Below are positions 54,661 to 64,000 of a DNA stretch of 64,000 nucleotides, piece by piece. The notes below the pieces were generated by a model that did not search any database, had not been told where the DNA came from, and saw nothing but the letters and a program-made list of their open reading frames with translations. Made by a program: the position numbers and the translations under genes. Position 1 is the stretch's first letter, and every line of letters starts with the position of its first letter. Origin of the DNA: Magnetovibrio sp. PR-2. Its GTDB lineage: Bacteria > Pseudomonadota > Alphaproteobacteria > Rhodospirillales > Magnetovibrionaceae. Where the stretch lies: positions 73,194 through 137,193 of the forward strand of contig NZ_JBAHUR010000010.1 in NCBI RefSeq assembly GCF_036689815.1. Direction: 5' to 3'.

Positions 54661-56853
54661 ATGAGTGACGATTCGATGGAAATGGGACCAGGTGAACGGT
54701 GCGGCGTTTTGCTGCCGGTGCCGTTGGGTAAGGTCTATGACTATAAAGTCCCGCCAGGCCTAAGCCTGCGCCCCGGCGATTTTGTGCGCGTGCCATTGGG
54801 GCCGCGCAAGCTCATCGGCGTGGTTTGGGGCGAAGGCGCGGGGGACGTCGCGGACAGTAAATTGCGCGCCGTCTTTGAAAAGTTGCCCGCCCCGCCCATG
54901 AGCGAAGTCTCGCGCAAATTCGTCGATTGGGTCGCGAGCTACACCTTGTCGTCTCAGGGTGCCGTTTTAAAGATGGCCATGAGTGTGACCGACGCCATTG
55001 AACCGCCCAAGGGGGTGAAGGCCTACCGTGTGGCCGACCCGCTGCCTGACATCAAAATGACCAAGACCCGCGAAAGTGTGTTGAAGGTTCTCAAAGACGG
55101 CCCGCCGCTCACCGCGTCCGAAGCGGCGTTGGAGGCCGGGTGCTCGCCTGCGGTCGTTGCGGGGCTCGCCAAACAAGGCGCGCTGGTCGAAGCCCAACAG
55201 GTCCGGCCTCAGCACTTCGATCGACCCGACCCGGACAAAGCGGGGCCAGAGCTGTCGCCAGCACAGAAATATGCCGCCGACCAAATGGCGGCGAAGGTGG
55301 GGCGGGAACGCTATACATCCATGCTGCTGGACGGCGTGCCGGGCTCGGGCAAGACCGAGGTCTATTTCGAAGCCGTCGCCGAAGCTGTGCGCCAGGGCAA
55401 ACAGGTTTTGGTGTTGTTGCCGGAAATCGCGCTGGGGTCACAGTGGCTGGCGCGGTTTGAAAAGCGTTTTGACGCGCGCCCGGCCCAGTGGCATTCAGAC
55501 CTGGGCCAGCGCGAACGGCGCGAAACGTGGCGCGCGGTGGCGGACGGACGGGCCAGCGTCGTGGTCGGTGCACGCTCGGCTTTGTTTCTGCCTTACAAAG
55601 ATTTGGCCCTGATTGTCGTGGACGAAGAACACGACCCGGCCTTTAAACAAGAAGAGGGCGTTATCTATCATGCCCGGGACATGGCGGTTGTCCGTGGGCA
55701 CTTGGGGAAAATCCCGGTTTGTTTGGCCTCGGCCACGCCATCGCTGGAAAGCGTGATCAATGCACAAACCGGCAAATATGCCCTGTTGCATTTGCCCGAA
55801 CGCCATGGCGGTGCGGTTCTGCCGGAGCTCGACTTGATCGACATGCGCAAGGAAAAGCTGCCCGCGACGCGCTGGTTGTCGCCCAGTTTGCAAGAGGCGC
55901 TCACCCAAACCTTCGAAGCGGGCCAGCAGGCCATGCTGTTTTTGAACCGGCGCGGCTATGCGCCGCTGACCCTGTGTCGGACCTGCGGGTTTCGCATGAA
56001 ATGTCCCAACTGTTCGGCGTGGCTGGTGGAACACCGGGTGCGGGGGCGTTTGCAGTGTCACCACTGCGGCCACAACATTCAGATGCCCACCCAGTGCCCC
56101 GAATGTTCTTGCGAAGGCACCTTTGCCGCGTGCGGGCCGGGGGTGGAGCGCTTGGCCGAAGAGGCCATGAACACGTTCCCCGACGCCCGCTTAGCCATGG
56201 CGAGCTCCGACACCATTACCGGACCCATGGCCGCCCAAGCGTTGGTGGAGAAAATTGAGCGTCACGACGTGGACTTAATTATCGGCACGCAATTGGTGGC
56301 AAAGGGCTACCACTTTCCGCTGTTGACCCTCGTGGGCGTGGTGGATGGGGACCTCGGTCTGGCCGGGGGCGATCTGCGTGCGGCGGAGCGGACTTATCAG
56401 CTTTTGTATCAAGTCGCCGGGCGCGCCGGGCGCGGGGACAAGCCTGGCCGCGTGCTGGTGCAGACGTTTCAGCCCGACCATGCGGTGATGCAGGCGATGA
56501 AGTCCGGCGTGCGCGACAGCTTCATTGCCGAAGAGATCCGCGCGCGCGAAGAACTCTCCATGCCGCCGTTCGGACGCTTGGTGTCGCTGATTGTGTCGGG
56601 GAAAAACGTCATCGATGTGGAAAATCAGGCCGCCAACCTGGCGCGTTCGGCGCCCAGATATGACGGGGTCCAAGTTTTGGGCCCGGCACCCGCCCCTTTG
56701 GCCCAATTGCGGGGCAAATTTCGCCACAGATTGCTCATGAAACTGGAATCTGGTGTTGCACCGCAAAAAATTGTGAGCGAATGGTTAGGCCGCGTCACCC
56801 GCGTCAAGGGTGCCCGAATCCAAATCGACGTCGATCCGCAAAGTTTTTTGTAA
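54661..56853 (+). CDS. priA: Primosomal replication helicase PriA
   Basis: A 730-residue superfamily-2 helicase that restarts stalled replication forks. The 3'-DNA-binding domain (1-100), Walker A GVPGSGKTE, DEEHDPAFKQ (DEAH-like box) and the eight-cysteine zinc-binding region (CRTCGFRMKCPNC ... CHHCGHNI ... CPECSC) are in order, with the conserved helicase motif VAGRAGRGDKPG. The start at 54661 (MSDDSMEM) is chosen over an ATG 69 bases upstream by RBS and family length. It is followed by the atp genes. Confidence 0.96.
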   Translation: MSDDSMEMGPGERCGVLLPVPLGKVYDYKVPPGLSLRPGDFVRVPLGPRKLIGVVWGEGAGDVADSKLRAVFEKLPAPPMSEVSRKFVDWVASYTLSSQGAVLKMAMSVTDAIEPPKGVKAYRVADPLPDIKMTKTRESVLKVLKDGPPLTASEAALEAGCSPAVVAGLAKQGALVEAQQVRPQHFDRPDPDKAGPELSPAQKYAADQMAAKVGRERYTSMLLDGVPGSGKTEVYFEAVAEAVRQGKQVLVLLPEIALGSQWLARFEKRFDARPAQWHSDLGQRERRETWRAVADGRASVVVGARSALFLPYKDLALIVVDEEHDPAFKQEEGVIYHARDMAVVRGHLGKIPVCLASATPSLESVINAQTGKYALLHLPERHGGAVLPELDLIDMRKEKLPATRWLSPSLQEALTQTFEAGQQAMLFLNRRGYAPLTLCRTCGFRMKCPNCSAWLVEHRVRGRLQCHHCGHNIQMPTQCPECSCEGTFAACGPGVERLAEEAMNTFPDARLAMASSDTITGPMAAQALVEKIERHDVDLIIGTQLVAKGYHFPLLTLVGVVDGDLGLAGGDLRAAERTYQLLYQVAGRAGRGDKPGRVLVQTFQPDHAVMQAMKSGVRDSFIAEEIRAREELSMPPFGRLVSLIVSGKNVIDVENQAANLARSAPRYDGVQVLGPAPAPLAQLRGKFRHRLLMKLESGVAPQKIVSEWLGRVTRVKGARIQIDVDPQSFL

Positions 56854-57220
56854 GCCTAAAATTGAACCGATTTCGCACCTGCGGAATCTATGCAGAATCT
56901 AGAACGTCTCCAAAAGCTGCTTTTTGTATGTGAATTATGGGCGGAATTCCGCCATTTGTGAAATTTTTGAGAGGGTTCATTTCGGCGGTGGCTAATATGT
57001 GCAAAATGGCATGTACGGCAGTTTGTCACAAACCTGCCAAAGCCTAAGAATTCCGGGCAAAAAAATATCCGAAGAGTCGTCTTGCAAGGCCCAAAACCGT
57101 GTGATAGATAACACCGCGTTCGCACTAGCAGCATGAACACTTTATGCAGCGGTGCGACATTCATGAAAAGGGGGCCACTAAGGCCCCTCAGGCTAACACT
57201 CAGGTCAGGGATTCTCCCAG
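56854..57220. other. Promoter region of the atp operon
   Basis: The 367 bases hold a 14-base perfect palindrome, GGCGGAATTCCGCC (56940-56953), an imperfect palindrome GGCAGTTTGT-C-ACAAACCTGCC (57017-57038) and a GC hairpin AGGGGGCC/GGCCCCT (about 57170-57188) near the atpH start. No gene with an RBS was found. Some of this must be the atp promoter. Confidence 0.5.
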
Positions 57221-57781
57221 GTGTCATCCGAGACCACAGGTACAACCGGCCTTGCGGGCCGCTACGCCAAAGCTCTATTCGAGCTGGCCGAGTCCGCAAA
57301 CAAGCTGGACAAAGTCGCCGAAGACCTCAAAGCATTGGGGTCTTTGATCCAAGACAGCGAAGAATTGGGCTCTGTCCTTTCCTCGCCGGTCCTTTCCCGC
57401 TCCGAACAAGCCAAGGTTATGACGGCCATTGCCGACAAAGCCGGAATGGATGAGCTCACGTCCAACTTCGTTGGAACCGTCGCTCAAAACCGTCGCTTGT
57501 TTGCGCTGGACAGCATGATCAAGGCGTTTCTCAGTCAGTTATCTCACCGCCGGGGCGAAGCCACGGCGCAGATTGTTTCGGCGAAGACGTTGAGCGATGC
57601 TCAACTCTCTGCCGTTTCCGACGTGTTGAAAAAAGCAGTGGGGACCAATGTCTCCGTGGAGGCCGAGGTGGACGAAAGTCTGCTTGGCGGCATGATCGTC
57701 AAGGTCGGCTCCCGCATGATCGACTCGTCGCTTAAAACCCAGTTGCAGCAACTACACCTCTCAATGAAGGGGATTGGATAA
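57221..57781 (+). CDS. atpH: ATP synthase F1 delta subunit
   Basis: A 186-residue stator subunit linking F1 to the peripheral stalk. It starts with GTG and reads [20 protein letters not shown], the family N terminus, and ends with [25 protein letters not shown] overlap with atpA indicates coupling. The a, b and c subunit genes are not here, as is usual for alphaproteobacteria, where the F0 genes are elsewhere. Confidence 0.97.
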   Translation: MSSETTGTTGLAGRYAKALFELAESANKLDKVAEDLKALGSLIQDSEELGSVLSSPVLSRSEQAKVMTAIADKAGMDELTSNFVGTVAQNRRLFALDSMIKAFLSQLSHRRGEATAQIVSAKTLSDAQLSAVSDVLKKAVGTNVSVEAEVDESLLGGMIVKVGSRMIDSSLKTQLQQLHLSMKGIG

Positions 57782-59313
57782 TGGATATCCGTGCCGCGGA
57801 AATTTCCGCAATTCTGAAAGATCAAATCGCTAATTTTGGAACCGAAGCAGAAGTTGCTGAGGTTGGTCAGGTCCTGTCCGTTGGTGACGGTATCGCTCGC
57901 GTTTACGGTTTGGACAATGTCCAAGCCGGTGAAATGGTCGAGTTCCCGGGCGCCATTAAAGGCATGGCGCTCAACCTCGAAGAAGACAACGTTGGTGTTG
58001 TTATCTTCGGCGATGACCGTACCATCAAAGAAGGCGACACTGTTAAACGTACCGGTGAAATCGTTGACGTACCGACCGGCAAAGGCCTTCTGGGCCGTGT
58101 TGTCGACGGTCTCGGCAACCCCATCGACGGTAAAGGCCCGATCGAAGACGCGACCCGCAGTCGTGTTGAAGTGAAAGCCCCGGGCATCATCCCGCGTAAA
58201 TCGGTTCACGAACCGATGCAAACGGGTTTGAAAGCGATCGACTCTCTGATCCCCATTGGCCGCGGCCAACGTGAATTGATCATTGGTGACCGCCAAACCG
58301 GTAAAACCGCCGTGATCATCGACACCATCATCAACCAAAAAAGCATTAACGACGCCGCGACGGAGGACAGCGAGAAGCTGTTCTGCATCTATGTGGCTGT
58401 CGGTCAGAAGCGCTCCACGGTTGCTCAGTTGGTGAAATCTCTCGAAGAGAACGGCGCGATGGAATACTCCGTGGTTGTGGCGGCTACCGCTTCCGACCCG
58501 GCTCCGATGCAGTTCTTGGCACCGTACACGGGTGCGACCATCGGTGAATTCTTCCGCGACAATGGCCAGCACGCGGTCATCTTCTACGATGATTTGACCA
58601 AGCAAGCTGTTGCGTATCGCCAAATGTCTCTGTTGCTGCGCCGCCCGCCGGGCCGCGAAGCTTATCCGGGTGACGTGTTCTACTTGCACTCTCGCTTGTT
58701 GGAACGCGCCTGTAAGCTGGGCGACAAAGCCGGCAACGGTTCTTTGACGGCTCTGCCGGTCATCGAAACCCAAGCTGGTGACGTGTCCGCATACATTCCG
58801 ACCAACGTGATTTCCATCACCGACGGTCAGATCTTCTTGGAATCGGAACTCTTCTACAAAGGCATCCGCCCGGCTGTGAACGTCGGTCTGTCGGTGTCTC
58901 GTGTGGGTTCATCCGCTCAGGTGAAAGCCATGAAGCAGGTTGCTGGCTCCATTAAGTTGGAACTGGCTCAGTACCGTGAAATGGCAGCGTTTGCGCAGTT
59001 CGCATCCGACTTGGATCCGGCGACGCAGAAACTGCTGGCCCGTGGTGCACGTTTGACCGAGCTTTTGAAGCAGCCGCAGTACAGCCCGCTCACCGTTGAA
59101 GAGCAGGTTGCGATTATCTACTCGGGTGTTAAAGGCTACCTGGATAAGATCGACACCAAAGACGTGACCCGTTACGAGCATGCTTTGCTCGGCGAGTTCC
59201 GCTCCAAAGGTGCCGACATCCTGGCCACCATCCGCGATGAGAAAGCGCTGTCTGAAGAAACCGAAGGCAAACTGGCGAAGTTCATCGAAGACTTCACTAA
59301 AACGTTTGCTTAA
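57781..59313 (+). CDS. atpA: ATP synthase F1 alpha subunit
   Basis: A 510-residue non-catalytic nucleotide-binding subunit. Walker A is GDRQTGKTA, followed by the alpha-subunit signature [18 protein letters not shown]-terminal [13 protein letters not shown] is typical. Length normal. Confidence 0.98.
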   Translation: MDIRAAEISAILKDQIANFGTEAEVAEVGQVLSVGDGIARVYGLDNVQAGEMVEFPGAIKGMALNLEEDNVGVVIFGDDRTIKEGDTVKRTGEIVDVPTGKGLLGRVVDGLGNPIDGKGPIEDATRSRVEVKAPGIIPRKSVHEPMQTGLKAIDSLIPIGRGQRELIIGDRQTGKTAVIIDTIINQKSINDAATEDSEKLFCIYVAVGQKRSTVAQLVKSLEENGAMEYSVVVAATASDPAPMQFLAPYTGATIGEFFRDNGQHAVIFYDDLTKQAVAYRQMSLLLRRPPGREAYPGDVFYLHSRLLERACKLGDKAGNGSLTALPVIETQAGDVSAYIPTNVISITDGQIFLESELFYKGIRPAVNVGLSVSRVGSSAQVKAMKQVAGSIKLELAQYREMAAFAQFASDLDPATQKLLARGARLTELLKQPQYSPLTVEEQVAIIYSGVKGYLDKIDTKDVTRYEHALLGEFRSKGADILATIRDEKALSEETEGKLAKFIEDFTKTFA

Positions 59314-59348
59314 TTTGAGAGCTTAGGAACGGAGCGGGACAACGTCTC

Positions 59349-60239
59349 ATGCCTAACCTTAAGGACCTAAAAAACCGGATCGACAGCGTCAAATCGACGC
59401 GCAAGATCACTTCGGCCATGAAAATGGTTGCGGCGGCTAAACTCCGTCGCGCCCAGGAGGCCGCCGAGTCCGCTCGCGCTTATTCCGAGCGCATGGACAC
59501 GGTGCTGCGTTCCCTTGCCGGCTCTTTCGCCGGTCAGGAAGGTGGTCCGGAGCTTCTTGCCGGTAACGGTAACGACCAGACGCATTTGTTGGTCGTTTTC
59601 ACTTCGGACCGTGGCCTGTGTGGCGGCTTCAACGGCTCCATCGTTCGCGAATCCCGTCGTCTCGTTCACGAGATGAAGGGCGAAGGCAAAACGGTGAAAC
59701 TGTTGTGTGTCGGGCGCAAAGGTGCGGACCTTCTGAAAGCTGAATTCAAAGGCGATATCGTTGATAGCGTCATTGGTGTCGGCGGCAAGAAGGGCATCCA
59801 ATACGCCGAAGCAACCGCCGTATCCGATAAGATCACGGAAATGTATGAAGCAGGCGAGTTTGATGTCTGCTCCATCGTCTTCAACAAATTCCAATCGGCC
59901 ATGACGCAAATCGTCACGAACACCCAGCTGATCCCGTTTGCATCGGACGATGCAATGGACCCGGCTGACGACGGTGAGCTGAAAGCTGCGTACGAATTCG
60001 AACCCGAAGAAACCGAAATCTTGGAAGTCTTGCTTCCCAAGAACCTCGGTGTTCAAGTTTTCCAAGCTATGTTGGAAAGCTCGGCGTCCGAACACGGCGC
60101 ACGCATGACCGCTATGGACAACGCTACCCGCAACGCTGGGGACATGATCGACAAGTTGACGCTGACGTACAACCGTTCGCGTCAGGCGGCGATCACCAGT
60201 GAATTGATTGAAATTATCTCCGGCGCGGAAGCGCTGTAA
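59349..60239 (+). CDS. atpG: ATP synthase F1 gamma subunit
   Basis: A 296-residue rotor subunit. The N-terminal helix ([20 protein letters not shown], then [16 protein letters not shown]) and C-terminal helix ([20 protein letters not shown], then [20 protein letters not shown]) form the coiled-coil shaft; both are well conserved. It lies 35 bases after atpA. Confidence 0.98.
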   Translation: MPNLKDLKNRIDSVKSTRKITSAMKMVAAAKLRRAQEAAESARAYSERMDTVLRSLAGSFAGQEGGPELLAGNGNDQTHLLVVFTSDRGLCGGFNGSIVRESRRLVHEMKGEGKTVKLLCVGRKGADLLKAEFKGDIVDSVIGVGGKKGIQYAEATAVSDKITEMYEAGEFDVCSIVFNKFQSAMTQIVTNTQLIPFASDDAMDPADDGELKAAYEFEPEETEILEVLLPKNLGVQVFQAMLESSASEHGARMTAMDNATRNAGDMIDKLTLTYNRSRQAAITSELIEIISGAEAL

Positions 60240-60259
60240 GAATACGCTGATACCTTTAA

Positions 60260-61693
<1,434 letters not shown>

Positions 61694-61719
61694 TCCTCTC
61701 TTAAGTTGGAGTAAAGCAC

Positions 61720-62139
61720 ATGGCCGAACGGGTCGAATTCGAACTGGTCTCACCGGAACGCCTGGTTAAATCCCAAGGTGTGGACATGGTCGTCGTACCG
61801 TGCTCCGAAGGTGACATCGGTGTATTGGCGGGTCACACGCCGCTGATCGGAACCGTGCGCCCGGGTGTGGTGGACATCCACGAAAACGGCAAGGTGATGG
61901 AAAGCATTTTCGTCTCCGGCGGTTTCGTTGAAGTCACGCCCGACCGTTGCACGCTGTTGGCGGAAGAAGCCACGTCCGTGATGGAGCTCAACGAAGAAAC
62001 CGCACAAGCCCGTCTCGAAGCGGCTCAAGCGGCTTTGGAAAAAGCATCCAGCGACGTGGAAAAAGCCAACGCCGAAGCAGAAATCGCAACGGCTGAAGCC
62101 ATGCTGGGTGCTCTGGGCGCAAGCCCTGCGGCTCACTGA
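61720..62139 (+). CDS. atpC: ATP synthase F1 epsilon subunit
   Basis: A 139-residue regulatory rotor subunit. The beta-sandwich domain (1-85: FELVSPERLV, GDIGVLAGHTPLIGTVRPGV) is followed by a helical C-terminal hairpin (about 92-132) that in this family can inhibit ATP hydrolysis. Last gene of atpHAGDC; a terminator follows. Confidence 0.97.
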   Translation: MAERVEFELVSPERLVKSQGVDMVVVPCSEGDIGVLAGHTPLIGTVRPGVVDIHENGKVMESIFVSGGFVEVTPDRCTLLAEEATSVMELNEETAQARLEAAQAALEKASSDVEKANAEAEIATAEAMLGALGASPAAH

Positions 62140-62162
62140 TCCAGCTGACCAGCTAAATCTAT

Positions 62163-62192
62163 AAAACGGGCTCCTTTGCGGGGGCCCGTTTT
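62163..62192 (+). terminator. Intrinsic terminator of the atp operon
   Basis: AAAACGGGCTCC pairs with GGGGGCCCGTTTT around a short loop and runs into TTTTGTTTTG. Confidence 0.88.
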
Positions 62193-62285
62193 GTTTTGTC
62201 GTCCTTTTCCAATTTGTGTAACATATCCCGACAGGGAGAAGGGCCAAGCCTTGGGGCTTGTAAACGAACATCTATGGGGACCTAA

Positions 62286-62747
62286 ATGAAGAACTGCTTA
62301 CTGTGCCCAAAAGGCACGAAATGCCGGGGCTATGTGTTGTCCGAGCTTATCTTGAAGCTCTATGACGCCGTGTCCAAAGGACTGGACGCCACGGCCATTG
62401 CTCAACAGCTCACCGTTGAGGATATGGAGCTGCTGTCCGCCCAGGGCGACAAGGCGCGCATCACGTGTTGGAGCAAAGGCTTCGTCTTGGTGCTGGCGCG
62501 CAAAGTGGCCGACATTTCCAAAAATGCAGAAAGCGAAGTCGAACTGCGCATCGGCATTGAGCGTTTGGTGGTGCAGATGGACGGTCTGTTTTCCAAGCTA
62601 CCCAAGGGCCTCAGCATCGACTTGGCCGACTTGGTTATGGACATCTACAACCGCGCCACCGAAATCATGGCCGACGAAGGCAGCACATGTGTCGTCCCGG
62701 CCACCATTTTGGGCAAGGTTGTGCACGACGCGGCGCGCGGGGCTTAA
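62286..62747 (+). CDS. Hypothetical protein with N-terminal Cys cluster, 153 residues
   Basis: The N terminus MKNCLLCPKGTKC has three closely spaced cysteines (C4, C7, C13), which could bind a metal or cluster; two more Cys lie at about 61 and 136. The rest is predominantly helical (ELILKLYDAVSKGLDATAIA and VELRIGIERLVVQMDGLF). No family recognised. It is followed by a hemerythrin gene on the opposite strand, 24 bases away. No clear RBS, so the start could be later. Confidence 0.6.
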   Translation: MKNCLLCPKGTKCRGYVLSELILKLYDAVSKGLDATAIAQQLTVEDMELLSAQGDKARITCWSKGFVLVLARKVADISKNAESEVELRIGIERLVVQMDGLFSKLPKGLSIDLADLVMDIYNRATEIMADEGSTCVVPATILGKVVHDAARGA

Positions 62748-62771
62748 GCTCTGGGATTTAAGTGGCGGGAA

Positions 62772-63170
62772 TTAGTTTTCCAGGTACTCGGCGTAGCCTT
62801 GGTCGGCCCTCATGATGTGATTGGTGAGCCACTTTTTTAGAAATTCCAAGACTTCACGGATGTTGATGGCATCTGGATTGGTTTGGTAGATCGTCGCAAT
62901 GTCCTTCACAGTTTTGCGAATGTCATTGTGCATGTCCAGATGCTTGTCTTTGTCCGGATATGCGGAGTTCAAAAACAGCTCTTCTTCGCGCTCAAAATGG
63001 CGTTCTACATAATCGATCAGGTGATGGATAATGCTCGCGATTTCGGCGTTTTTAGCACCGCGCTCGACCCGCATAAACAAGTCGTTGGTGATGTTGACCA
63101 GGGTGATGTGGTCAAAGTCCACGACCTTATGGCCGACCTTGTAATTTTCGTTCCACTGAATGAAGTCCAC
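62772..63170 (-). CDS. Bacteriohemerythrin
   Basis: A 132-residue single-domain protein with the di-iron ligand pattern of hemerythrin: H21 in DFDHITL, the His and Glu in ERHFEREEELF, H-x3-H in KHLDMHNDIR, and HIMRAD at the C terminus. It binds oxygen reversibly through two irons. Stand-alone forms are common in microaerophilic and motile bacteria, where they may store, sense or carry oxygen. No partner gene is adjacent. Confidence 0.94.
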   Translation of the reverse strand: MDFIQWNENYKVGHKVVDFDHITLVNITNDLFMRVERGAKNAEIASIIHHLIDYVERHFEREEELFLNSAYPDKDKHLDMHNDIRKTVKDIATIYQTNPDAINIREVLEFLKKWLTNHIMRADQGYAEYLEN

Positions 63171-63358
63171 GTCTCAAGTCCACATTATTTGTTTATGAGG
63201 TTGTTCTGAAAATAGTCCGTTTCGCGTAGCACGGTCAATCTTTCATTGAAAAGGCATGTTTAAGCACACTTTACTGATCCAATTGATGCGTTGTTTGGAG
63301 AACTGGGATGTGCTGAAATCCTCTGATAAGCGCTGGGGGTCACGGATAGGGAGTTTAC

Positions 63359-63850
63359 ATGCGATTATATTTGGTGCGCCACGGTAAGGCCGAGTTTGGA
63401 GCGGACGAAGACGCCAACCGTCATTTGTCGCCGCGCGGACGCTATGATGTGGACATGATCGGCCAACATATGGCACGCCAGGACATTCCGATCAAACACA
63501 TCTTCCATTCTGGTCTGGTTCGTGCGCACGAAACGGCGGAAATTTTGGGCCTTCATTTGGCCCCGAAAGTCGAACCGGAACTCCTATCCGGCATTGAGCC
63601 ATGGGGTGATGTGAAAGCCTTCGCCAAATTGGCGGAGAGCTGGAAAGAGCCCACAATCGTCTGCGGGCACGAACCGTTCATGGGCTCGGCGGTTTCTCAA
63701 CTTGTGACGGGCAAGCCGGGAAACGACTTGGTCGAGGTGAAAACAGGCTCGGTGATGGCGCTGAGCCCGGCCAAATGGGGCGACAACTGGGTGCTGCGTT
63801 GGATGCTCAATCCGCGCATCATCCGCGGCCCCAAAACCATGGAGGATTGA
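63359..63850 (+). CDS. sixA: Phosphohistidine phosphatase SixA-like
   Basis: A 163-residue histidine-phosphatase-superfamily protein. The N-terminal catalytic motif is VRHGKAEFG, a second conserved region is SGLVRAHETAEIL, and the third His is in VCGHEPFMG. SixA removes phosphate from phosphohistidine of phosphotransfer proteins in Escherichia coli. A second, related gene starts 13 bases downstream. Confidence 0.85.
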   Translation: MRLYLVRHGKAEFGADEDANRHLSPRGRYDVDMIGQHMARQDIPIKHIFHSGLVRAHETAEILGLHLAPKVEPELLSGIEPWGDVKAFAKLAESWKEPTIVCGHEPFMGSAVSQLVTGKPGNDLVEVKTGSVMALSPAKWGDNWVLRWMLNPRIIRGPKTMED

Positions 63851-63863
63851 GGGAGCAGCTGTG

Positions 63864-64000
63864 ATGAAACTGTACCTTGTGCAACACGCCGATGCGTTGT
63901 CCAAAGCCGACAACCCAGAACGGCCCTTAAGCGAAAAGGGCGTGGCCGACGCGGTGCGCATGGCGGCTTTTCTGGACGTGGCCGGAGTGCGCGTGGACGA
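63864..64000 (+). CDS. Second SixA-like phosphatase, N-terminal part (cut by window end)
   Basis: The visible 45 residues (MKLYLVQHADALSKADNPER, then PLSEKGVADAVRMAAFLDVA) match the N terminus of the SixA branch. The usual RHG triad reads QHA: the catalytic His is kept but the preceding Arg is Gln, as in a subset of SixA-like proteins. RBS AGGGAG precedes the ATG at 63864; a GTG at 63861 is also possible. Tandem with the first sixA gene, so co-transcribed. Confidence 0.75.
   Translation, partial: MKLYLVQHADALSKADNPERPLSEKGVADAVRMAAFLDVAGVRVD

Overview
The window is about 64 kb of bacterial chromosome, probably from an alphaproteobacterium of the order Rhodospirillales. The support is gene content and order: ftsY-mtaB-dapF near ffh-rpsP-rimM-trmD-rplS-leuCDB-asd; mdh-sucCD-sucA-sucB-lpdA; DUF484-xerC back to back with priA; and atpHAGDC without the membrane-sector genes. 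A mesaconyl-CoA hydratase gene points to the ethylmalonyl-CoA pathway. Genus assignment is not possible from the sequence alone. No rRNA, tRNA, CRISPR array, insertion sequence or prophage was seen.

Layout. 1-4 kb: the end of ccmI, then a redox cluster made of an oxygen-binding SHP-type cytochrome c, divergent from a cytochrome b561, a PepSY protein and an OmpR/histidine-kinase pair, with repeated 9-mer operator-like sites between the divergent genes. 4-6.8 kb: pgk and three small hypothetical genes, with a palindromic dispersed repeat. 6.8-9.9 kb: dapF-mtaB-ftsY on the minus strand; ftsY carries a frameshift. 10-14 kb: a large FecR/RTX protein and two XRE regulators, apparently an accessory insertion. 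14.4-23.8 kb: ffh, ribosomal and RNA-modification genes, leucine biosynthesis and asd; asd has a Thr/Lys-rich leader peptide and a possible attenuator. 23.9-25.2 kb: two paralogous CheY-like regulators with FliM-like C-terminal tails. 25.6-31.1 kb: a CitE-type lyase, mch and sdhCDAB. 31.1-37.8 kb: an amino-acid-binding-protein pseudogene, an intact relative, a hybrid histidine kinase, a lipid hydroxylase group and zapE. 38-47 kb: mdh (with an odd Lys/Ala tail), sucCD, sucAB and lpdA. 47-52.7 kb: mostly accessory genes, including an HDAC-like protein with a signal peptide, a 52-residue protein, a cytochrome c and a glycosyltransferase. 52.8-62.2 kb: xerC, a DUF484 protein, priA and the F1 ATP synthase genes. 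62.2-64 kb: a Cys-rich small protein, a bacteriohemerythrin and two tandem SixA-like phosphatases, the second cut by the window end.

Together the core genes describe an aerobic respiratory cell: the 2-oxoglutarate-to-malate part of the TCA cycle, succinate dehydrogenase, F1-ATPase, cytochrome c maturation and several oxygen/redox sensing proteins. The most unusual observations are the asd leader peptide, the histone-H1-like tail on malate dehydrogenase, the FliM-like tails on the twin response regulators, the SHP cluster with its repeated operator, and the ftsY lesion.
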